From assembly GCA_964646035.1 (NCBI GenBank), contig CAZYDJ010000084.1:1-11482 (forward strand): a stretch of DNA of 11,482 bases. Reading direction: 5' to 3'. The DNA comes from CAYLMM01 sp964646035 (GTDB taxonomy: Bacteria; Krumholzibacteriota; Krumholzibacteriia; LZORAL124-64-63). The translations under genes were made by a program, and so were the position numbers. Every line of letters begins with the position of its first letter. Position 1 is the first letter of the stretch. Positions 6,229 through 11,482 of this stretch are shown one piece after another. The notes beneath the pieces were generated by a model, which was not told the DNA's origin, ran no database searches, and worked only from the letters and a program-made list of their open reading frames with translations.

Positions 6229-8424
6229 ATGAATCTGATCAAGCTGAAGAAACTGGCCAACGCCGGAAAGTTCGCAGAGCTGGAATCCCTGTGGCCCGAC
6301 GTAGTCGACTCGCCGGACGCGGAAGTGGCGGAGTTGGCCCGGATCGTCGGTCAGGTCCATCGCCTGGGCGCCGAGAAGAACGCGGAGGATATGCTTTCCC
6401 TCCTGATGACCGGGGCCGAATCCAAAAATGGATTGGCGGGCCGTCTGACCGCCGCCAGGTTCGCGGCCGCCACGGTCCCGAATTCGGATTCGCTGGGAAA
6501 GGAACTGCGCCGGCTCTACGTGCTGGTAAATCCCGACGTGCCGGATCTGGCCAAGCTGCTCGATACGATCTTCAAGTTCGCCGGCAGATTATCCCAAGCA
6601 GTGGATCTGGCGGAGGCTTATCTGAAGCTGCAGCCCGGGGCTTTCCTGAGCCACCGGTCCCAGCTGGACCCGGGACTGGTCGAGTCGGTCGATCCCGGCG
6701 ACGGCCGCCTGGCCATGTCGTTCAACGGACGCACCCTGGAGATGGGCATCGAAACGGTGCCGGACATCATCATCCTGCCCAAGGATCATTTCCCTTCCTG
6801 GATGCTCTATCGCACCGATGAACTGCGCGAGTTGGCGCTGTCCGACGCCGAGGCGCTGATCACTCTCGCGCTGCGCTCGAGCCGCAATCACACCAGCAGC
6901 TACCGCGACATCAAGAAACACGTTTCCATCCTGCTCGGGGAAAAGGGATGGGCGAACTGGTGGAAGTCGGCCCGGATCTCCCTGAAGAAATCGAATCGTA
7001 TCGCTGTCACGGGTGCGTCCCAGCCCACGTTCAGCCTGCTGGCGCAGGAGCGCACATACGCGGATCGCCTGCGGGACCGTTACGTCCGCCTGAAGGAACC
7101 CGTCGCCAAGCTGGAATTCATCCTGGCCTACCTGGACGAGACCCGAAAAAACAAGGAAACGGAAGAGGATCTGCTGGTTCATCTCGGCAACGACGCGGCA
7201 CAGATGGCCGCTCCACTGCTGAAGTCGGACCCGGCCCTGACCCTCGGTTGCCTGGCCGTGCACGGCGAAGTCGCGGCCCGCGAGGTGCCGGTCGCCAGCC
7301 TGAACCCCCGGGCTGCGCTGCAGGTCCTGGGCAAGGTCGCCGATCCCGGCGCTCTGCCCCGGCGGTTCGGTGACCGGCTCCTGCGTTCGATCCTGGAATT
7401 CGTGCGCGTCGTCTCGCCGGATGGCTGGGCCGGCGTCTGGAGCCTGGTGCTGCCCCGCTCCGGTCGCCAGACCAGCGAGATCCTGGTCAGGGAACTGGTC
7501 GCCGAAGGTCATGACGACGTCTTGATTTCCGCCCTGCGCGAAGTGATCGACCATCCCACCGCCTCGCCGGAGGTGTTGTTCTGGCTCTGGCGGGCCCGCG
7601 CGAACGATACGGTCCTGGGCCGCAAGCTGTCGGAACTGCCCGGCATTTCCGCTAACGATCTGCTGATGGCCCTGCTGCAGATGGTGGACGCCACCGGCAG
7701 GATGTCGGCGATGTCCGACGACAAGCGCATGCGGCGGCTGATCGAATCGGCTCATGAGTCGCTGGATCTGCAGGGGGGAGCGATGGTCAAGGAGATCGTG
7801 TCCGCAACGACCGTCGAACAGGCGACTCTCATGCAGGAGAAGATCGGCGAGAACGGCGGTCTGCGTCCGAGCGCCCGCGCAGCCCTGGAGACCCAGTTGC
7901 GTCTGGCGCATCCCGGCCTTTTCATCGATGTGGTGAAGGCTTGGCAGGAGAATGCGATCTATTCCTCGAAGATCGGCTTGCAGAAGCGGCAGGAGGAGCT
8001 GGACGACATCGTCACCGTCCATATCCCGGAAGTCGCGAAGCAGATCGGCGAAGCGGCGGCCCACGGCGATCTGAGCGAGAACTCCGAGTACACCGCGGCC
8101 CTGGAGAAGCGCGACCAGTTGACCAGCCGCGCCACCCGGATCGAGAACGAACTGGCCCTGGCCAAGATCATCGATTCCGATCTGGCCGGTTCGGATTACG
8201 TGCACGTCGGAACCAAGGTCCGGGTCCCCGATCTGGAATCGGGCGTAGAGGAGAGTTATACCTTCCTCGGTATCTGGGATTCGGATCCCGAACAAGGAAT
8301 CCTGTCTTACGCGGCGCCGCTTTCGCTGGCCTTCATGGGCGGCAAGGTGGGCGACTCGGTCGAGTACGGCGAGGGAGAGAACCACCGGCGGTGGGAGATC
8401 CTCGAGATAGGTTCCGGCATCTGA
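6229..8424 (+). CDS. greA: Large fusion protein with C-terminal GreA transcript-cleavage factor
   Basis: A 731-aa protein. Residues about 583-731 are a full GreA: the antiparallel coiled coil begins at GLQKRQEELDDI, the tip HGDLSENSEY holds the two acidic residues Asp614 and Glu617 that position the catalytic Mg2+ in the RNA polymerase channel, and the C-terminal FKBP-like domain ends in GGKVGDSVEY and WEILEI. GreA rescues backtracked polymerase by stimulating cleavage of the RNA 3' end. The first 580 or so residues are helical and repeat-like, with no enzyme motif I recognise. Free-standing GreA is near 158 aa; long GreA fusions with an unknown N-terminal part are known from Chlamydiae and spirochaetes, so the architecture is rare but not unique. 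The start at 6229 is set by GAGG 6 nt upstream. It is followed after 20 bp by the lipoprotein gene, probably one transcript. Confidence 0.92.
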   Translation: MNLIKLKKLANAGKFAELESLWPDVVDSPDAEVAELARIVGQVHRLGAEKNAEDMLSLLMTGAESKNGLAGRLTAARFAAATVPNSDSLGKELRRLYVLVNPDVPDLAKLLDTIFKFAGRLSQAVDLAEAYLKLQPGAFLSHRSQLDPGLVESVDPGDGRLAMSFNGRTLEMGIETVPDIIILPKDHFPSWMLYRTDELRELALSDAEALITLALRSSRNHTSSYRDIKKHVSILLGEKGWANWWKSARISLKKSNRIAVTGASQPTFSLLAQERTYADRLRDRYVRLKEPVAKLEFILAYLDETRKNKETEEDLLVHLGNDAAQMAAPLLKSDPALTLGCLAVHGEVAAREVPVASLNPRAALQVLGKVADPGALPRRFGDRLLRSILEFVRVVSPDGWAGVWSLVLPRSGRQTSEILVRELVAEGHDDVLISALREVIDHPTASPEVLFWLWRARANDTVLGRKLSELPGISANDLLMALLQMVDATGRMSAMSDDKRMRRLIESAHESLDLQGGAMVKEIVSATTVEQATLMQEKIGENGGLRPSARAALETQLRLAHPGLFIDVVKAWQENAIYSSKIGLQKRQEELDDIVTVHIPEVAKQIGEAAAHGDLSENSEYTAALEKRDQLTSRATRIENELALAKIIDSDLAGSDYVHVGTKVRVPDLESGVEESYTFLGIWDSDPEQGILSYAAPLSLAFMGGKVGDSVEYGEGENHRRWEILEIGSGI

Positions 8425-8444
8425 AAACGGAATCGGGAGGCGAA

Positions 8445-9203
8445 ATGAATCTGCGCGCGGGGATCACCCTGTTGTCCGTTTGTCTGCTGGCAGTGTCCGT
8501 CTGGGGTTGTGGCGGCGGCGTCAAGGACGTGGCCGGTGATCCGACCCTGGATCCGGCGGCCTTGTCGGCCGGGCGGATCATAATCGCCGGAATCGGAGTC
8601 AGGCCGGACTGGGTGGATTCGGAGATCCGGGATCGCTGCGGAGACGAACTCTTCGCCGCGATGCTCGCCGGCCGTCCCGATATCGAAGTCTGGCCCCAGG
8701 CGGTGCTGGCCGACGCGGTCGGTGATTCGTTCCGGGCGGCGTTGCTCGAACGGATCCGCTTCACCAACAATCTTCCGGCCGAAACCCTGGCCGAAATCGC
8801 CGCCGCTACCCCGAGTACGCGTTTCCTGGCCGTCGGCAGGATCGACGCCGACGAATTGGATCGTTCCAGCGGCGATACCGCCCGCGAAGCGAGGGCGCGC
8901 GAGGAGGGCGGTTTTTCGAACGCCATGGCGGTCGAGACCAAGCTCAAACGGCAGGTGACGGTGACGCTCCAACTCTTCGATCTGGAAACGGGAAAAACGG
9001 TCTGGAGCGGCACCGCCGAGCGGTCGCGGACCACTTCCCACAGCTTCGTCGAGGACGGCGGCCGTGAATATTCCACCGGCGTCAGCCGTCTGCCCGGCGA
9101 TCGGGAGCGGTCCGGACAGGATTACGAACCGGATCTGGCCGAATTGGCCGGTCGCGCGTTCGCCGATCTGGTCGAGAGATTGCCCGCAGGCGGCGAGGGC
9201 TGA
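8445..9203 (+). CDS. Putative lipoprotein, possibly LpoB/CsgG-like fold
   Basis: A 252-aa protein with a short lipoprotein-type signal (NLRAG, then LLSVCLLAVSVWGC). Cys22 is the likely lipidated residue, although VWGC is an imperfect lipobox because Trp sits at -2. The mature part starts GGGVKDVAGD and continues with alternating helices and strands: RIIIAGIGV, RFLAVGRIDAD, then VTVTLQLFDLETGKTVWSG. That last pattern, a strand, Asp-Leu/Glu-Thr-Gly and a Trp-Ser-Gly strand, recurs in outer-membrane lipoproteins of the CsgG/LpoB/TolB-N type, so a periplasmic alpha-beta domain is a reasonable guess, not a firm one. A charged segment (about residues 145-165) looks like a flexible loop. GGGAGG lies 4 nt before the ATG. 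It is downstream of the GreA fusion and is followed by a terminator. Function unknown. Confidence 0.8.
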   Translation: MNLRAGITLLSVCLLAVSVWGCGGGVKDVAGDPTLDPAALSAGRIIIAGIGVRPDWVDSEIRDRCGDELFAAMLAGRPDIEVWPQAVLADAVGDSFRAALLERIRFTNNLPAETLAEIAAATPSTRFLAVGRIDADELDRSSGDTAREARAREEGGFSNAMAVETKLKRQVTVTLQLFDLETGKTVWSGTAERSRTTSHSFVEDGGREYSTGVSRLPGDRERSGQDYEPDLAELAGRAFADLVERLPAGGEG

Positions 9204-9240
9204 TATTCGCCGTGGAGCCGGCGATCGGATGCGAGTGATC

Positions 9241-9272
9241 GGGCCGCCCCTCGGGGCGGCCCGTTTCCATTT
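9241..9272 (+). terminator. Terminator after the GreA-lipoprotein unit
   Basis: A perfect 10-bp repeat, GGGCCGCCCC (9241-9250) with GGGGCGGCCC (9253-9262), around a 2-nt centre, so the working loop is four bases or so. GTTTCCATTT follows on the plus strand. The minus-strand side has no uridine run, so for the convergent dehydrogenase it would be weak. Confidence 0.7.
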
Positions 9273-10045
9273 CAGCGTCCCCGCTTATGACTCACGTAGG
9301 CGCTTTGCTGATCGGTGGGCATGATCAGGATCTCGCTGATGTTGACGTGCCCGGGACGGCTGGCCGCCCACAGCGCGGCGTCGGCGATATCGCCTGCCGC
9401 GAGGGGAGGGAAGTTCCCGTAGACGCCGCCGGCGCGCTCGGTGTCGCCCCGGAACCGCACCTCGCTGAACTCGGTCTCGACCATGCCGGGATCGATGGTC
9501 GTCACCCGGACCCGGGTTCCCGACAGATCGATGCGCATCCCCTCGGTCAGGGCGCGCTCCGCGTATTTCGTGGCGCAGTAGACGTTGCCCGACGGATAGA
9601 CCTGGCGCCCGGCGATCGAGCCCAGGTTGATGACGTGGCCGGCATCGCGTTCCACCATCCCCGGGATCACCGCCCGGCTCACCCAGAGCAGGCCCTTGAC
9701 GTTGGTGTCGATCATCTCTTCCCAGTCGAGATGGTTCCGCGACTCGTGCAGCTTGTCCAGGCCGCGGCTCAGGCCCGCGTTGTTGATCAGGATGTCGATG
9801 TCGCGCCACTGGTCCGGCAAGCCGGCGACGGCCGCGTTGACGGCTTCGCGGTCGCGTACGTCGAGTTCGAGCAGATGGCTGTCGGTCCCGTGGGCCTCGC
9901 GGAGTTCGGCCGCCAGCTTTTCCAGCCGGTCGACGCGGCGGGCGGCCAGGATCAGGCGGCCGCCGGCTCCGGCGAAGGCGCGGGCGCAGGCCTCGCCGAT
10001 GCCGGCGCTGGCTCCGGTGATCATCACGGTACGGTTATTCAGCAT
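9272..10045 (-). CDS. Short-chain dehydrogenase/reductase, YdfG-like
   Basis: A 257-aa NAD(P)-dependent oxidoreductase of the classical SDR family, cytosolic. The Rossmann motif TGASAGIG is at residues 10-17, NNAG at 88-91, the active serine is Ser143 in LGSIAG, and the catalytic pair is Tyr156-X3-Lys160 in YCATK. Arg36-Arg37 after the second strand favours NADP(H). The middle and end (DTNVKGLL, PGMVER, GGVYGN, PGHVNI, ILIMPT) closely follow E. coli YdfG, which oxidises L-allo-threonine, serine and related 3-hydroxy acids, so a 3-hydroxy-acid or malonic-semialdehyde-type substrate is likely by family. Length is normal. The ribosome site before the ATG at 10045 is weak. It is divergent from the small membrane protein and ends at the terminator shared with the lipoprotein gene. 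Confidence 0.92.
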   Translation of the reverse strand: MLNNRTVMITGASAGIGEACARAFAGAGGRLILAARRVDRLEKLAAELREAHGTDSHLLELDVRDREAVNAAVAGLPDQWRDIDILINNAGLSRGLDKLHESRNHLDWEEMIDTNVKGLLWVSRAVIPGMVERDAGHVINLGSIAGRQVYPSGNVYCATKYAERALTEGMRIDLSGTRVRVTTIDPGMVETEFSEVRFRGDTERAGGVYGNFPPLAAGDIADAALWAASRPGHVNISEILIMPTDQQSAYVSHKRGR

Positions 10046-10105
10046 GCGGGAGTCTCGCTTTCATGTTGGCCGGAAAGGGGCGGCTTGTTAATCTCTGCGG
10101 GTCGG

Positions 10106-10133
10106 GCCCGCCGGGCTAAGATACCGGGCGGGC
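10106..10133. repeat. Inverted repeat in the divergent intergenic region
   Basis: GCCCGCC (10106-10112) and GGCGGGC (10127-10133) form a perfect 7-bp inverted repeat around 14 bases that include TAAGAT. It lies between the divergent dehydrogenase and membrane-protein genes and could be an operator or a leader hairpin. In so GC-rich a region a chance repeat is also plausible. Confidence 0.3.
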
Positions 10134-10178
10134 TCTCCGAATGCCAGATGCATCAACTCGCCCGGCCGGGAGTCCGCT

Positions 10179-10451
10179 ATGTTGCGCAATATCCTGATCG
10201 CCCTGTCCATACTGGTAGTGTTCTGGCTCTTCGCCCGTCGCGGAGGCGGAATCGCCCGAATGTCGTTCTGGACCGTCTGCCGGCGCACTGTCCTGCCGGC
10301 TGCCGGACTGACCGTCTACTTCCTCTGGCGTGTGATCACGGCCGGCCCCGGCGACGTGGACATCACCGTCATCCTGCCCCTGTTCTGCATGGCTGCGGCG
10401 ATGTGGCTGTTGGCCTCAGCGGTCATCTGGAGCCTCGGTCGCAGGATGTGA
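10179..10451 (+). CDS. Small three-helix membrane protein of unknown function
   Basis: A 90-aa hydrophobic protein with three predicted membrane helices: residues about 3-18 (NILIALSILVVFWLF), about 37-53 (VLPAAGLTVYFLW) and about 63-85 (VILPLFCMAAAMWLLASAVIW). Arg clusters (FARR, CRR, GRRM) follow or precede the helices and place the first loop and the C-terminus in the cytoplasm by the positive-inside rule. GGGAG lies 6 nt before the ATG, a good ribosome site, and codon use fits the genome, so I take it as a real gene. I recognise no family motif. It is monocistronic, between the divergent dehydrogenase and the convergent S9 peptidase. Confidence 0.7.
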   Translation: MLRNILIALSILVVFWLFARRGGGIARMSFWTVCRRTVLPAAGLTVYFLWRVITAGPGDVDITVILPLFCMAAAMWLLASAVIWSLGRRM

Positions 10452-10516
10452 CCGCCCTCCGCCGCCGACTATCCAATTCCCGGAAGAAGCGCCGCAGCGC
10501 ATCGGACTGTTGAATC

Positions 10517-10551
10517 CGCAAAGAGAAGGCCCTCCCCGGGTGGGGAGGGCC
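10517..10551 (-). terminator. Rho-independent terminator of the S9 peptidase gene
   Basis: A perfect 10-bp stem (10528-10537 with 10542-10551) and 4-nt loop. On the minus strand it is followed by TTCTCTTT and lies 25 bp after the peptidase stop. The plus-strand side lacks a uridine run, though the stem could also slow transcripts from the small membrane gene. Confidence 0.8.
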
Positions 10552-10576
10552 GTTGCGATCAGGGATTCGGGACGGC

Positions 10577-11482
10577 CTACCGCGTCCAGCGCTGCAGCCA
10601 GCCCATCACCTCGTCATGCCACTGGATCGAATTCGCGGGCTGGAGCACCCAATGGTTCTCGTCGGGGAAGTAGAGCAGCCGCGCCGGCACGCCCTGGCGG
10701 CGCAGGGCGGTGAAGGTGCTCAGGCCCTGGGTGTCGACGACGCGATAATCCTTGCCGCCGTGGACGACCAGGGTCGGCACGTGCCAGTTCTGCACGTAGT
10801 CCACGGGGTTGTGGCTGCCGAAGTGTTCGGCCTCCCAGGGTGTGCCGCCGTTCTCCCATTCGGGGAACCACAGCTCCTCGGTGTCGAAGTAGGCCATCTG
10901 CTCGTCCAGGTTGCCGTCGTGGCAGACGAAGGCCTTGAACCTCTTGCCGAAATCCTGCCCGTGCATCCAGTTGATCATGTAGCCGCCGTAGCTGGCACCG
11001 GCGGCTACGACCTTGTCGCCGTCCATCCAGCCGTAGCGGGCCAGGGTCGCGTCGAGGCCCTTCTCCAGGTCCTCGAGCGGGCGGTCGCCCCAGTGGCCGC
11101 TGATCGCGTCGCAGAACTCCTGGCCGTAGCCGGTCGAACCGTGGAAGTCGACCGCCACGGTGGCGAAGCCGGCGCCGACGTAGGCCTGGGGATTCCAGCG
11201 ATAGTGGAAGTCGTTGCCGAAGCTGCCCTGGGGACCGCCGTGGACCAGGAAGGTCAGCGGCCATTTCCGGCCGGCCGCGGCCTTCTGCTCGGTCCAGTCG
11301 TAGGGTTTGACCACATAGGCGTAAACGGTCTCGTCGTTCCATCCCTTGAAGCTGAACTGCTCGGGCTCGCCCATCATGGCGCCGGCCAGCTTCCCGTCGT
11401 TGAGATGGGTGAGGCGCCGCTCCTTGCCGTTGAAGGCGTAGATCTCGTTGGGGCTGCGCAGGTGGTTCTTGGTGTAGATGAG
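10577..11482 (-). CDS. Dipeptidyl-peptidase 5-like S9 serine peptidase, N-terminus outside window
   Basis: The C-terminal 301 residues of a prolyl-oligopeptidase-family enzyme; the frame is open to the window edge. An internal ATG at 11377 is not the start, because the codons before it continue a typical beta-propeller exit (ERRLTHLNDGKLAG). The alpha/beta-hydrolase triad is complete: Ser in GASYGGYM (codon 10993-10991), Asp in HGGKDYRV (10750-10748) and His in DENHWV (10654-10652). FLVHGGPQGS, FHGSTGYGQ and DTEELWFPEW match the DPP5/DppV branch, which releases dipeptides from peptide N-termini, preferring small or hydrophobic second residues, usually in the periplasm or outside. That subfamily call is from motif memory; a general acylaminoacyl-peptidase is the alternative. 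It ends at a strong terminator and faces the small membrane gene convergently. Confidence 0.93.
   Translation of the reverse strand, partial: LIYTKNHLRSPNEIYAFNGKERRLTHLNDGKLAGAMMGEPEQFSFKGWNDETVYAYVVKPYDWTEQKAAAGRKWPLTFLVHGGPQGSFGNDFHYRWNPQAYVGAGFATVAVDFHGSTGYGQEFCDAISGHWGDRPLEDLEKGLDATLARYGWMDGDKVVAAGASYGGYMINWMHGQDFGKRFKAFVCHDGNLDEQMAYFDTEELWFPEWENGGTPWEAEHFGSHNPVDYVQNWHVPTLVVHGGKDYRVVDTQGLSTFTALRRQGVPARLLYFPDENHWVLQPANSIQWHDEVMGWLQRWTR

Noticed and set aside
6589..8385. 598-codon minus-strand open frame opposite the GreA fusion
   Set aside because: His/Gln/Gly-rich composition without domain motifs, mirrored exactly on a gene with recognisable GreA residues.
7941..8444. Upstream extension of the lipoprotein frame
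   Set aside because: It overlaps the GreA domain in another frame; the ATG at 8445 with GGGAGG and a lipoprotein signal is the natural start.
9287..10513. Long plus-strand open frame through the dehydrogenase
   Set aside because: Antisense to a textbook SDR; no motif or ribosome site, and it overlaps the well-supported membrane-protein gene in another frame.
1..11482. tRNA, rRNA, CRISPR arrays, insertion sequences or phage genes
   Set aside because: No T-loop signatures, regularly spaced repeats, transposase motifs or terminal repeats were seen on reading both strands.

Overview
This is a GC-rich bacterial chromosomal window with compact gene packing, short intergenic gaps and Rho-independent terminators. 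The best lineage clue is the secreted protein at 5497-6126, whose C-terminus carries the NYPNPFNP element and FlgD-like fold typical of the FCB superphylum and related GC-rich candidate phyla (Krumholzibacteriota, Eisenbacteria, Latescibacterota type). The assignment to such a lineage is inference; no rRNA or other marker is present to test it.

Layout. 1-1880 (+): the C-terminal part of a tripeptidyl-peptidase II-like subtilase, closed by a strong terminator at 1908-1943. 1938-3972 (-): a two-gene operon, a CobB/SIRT5-type sirtuin followed by a family 4 glycosyltransferase. The glycosyltransferase has an apparent one-base frameshift near 2117 that scrambles its last 50 or so residues. 4036-4998 (+): a divergently transcribed, membrane-anchored gluzincin-like metallopeptidase. 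4999-5496: the only large non-coding stretch. It holds a perfect TATAAT inside an inverted repeat, an upstream direct repeat, and a roughly 280-nt hairpin-rich leader that I cannot assign to a known RNA family. 5497-6126 (+): a secreted FN3-like protein with a C-terminal sorting-type domain. 6229-8424 (+): a 731-aa protein ending in a complete GreA transcript-cleavage factor, followed after 20 bp by a lipoprotein (8445-9203) and a terminator. 9272-10045 (-): a YdfG-like short-chain dehydrogenase, divergent from a small three-helix membrane protein (10179-10451, +). 10577-11482 (-): the C-terminal part of a dipeptidyl-peptidase 5-like S9 hydrolase with its own terminator.

How it fits together. 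Three exo- or metallopeptidases (TPPII-like, MA-type, DPP5-like) and a secreted surface protein suggest an organism that uses peptides and exports proteins, but nothing here forms one dedicated multi-gene system. The genes look like ordinary chromosomal content with no mobile elements, CRISPR, tRNA or rRNA. The items most worth a second look are the 4999-5496 control region, the GreA fusion, the bacterial TPPII homologue and the glycosyltransferase frameshift.
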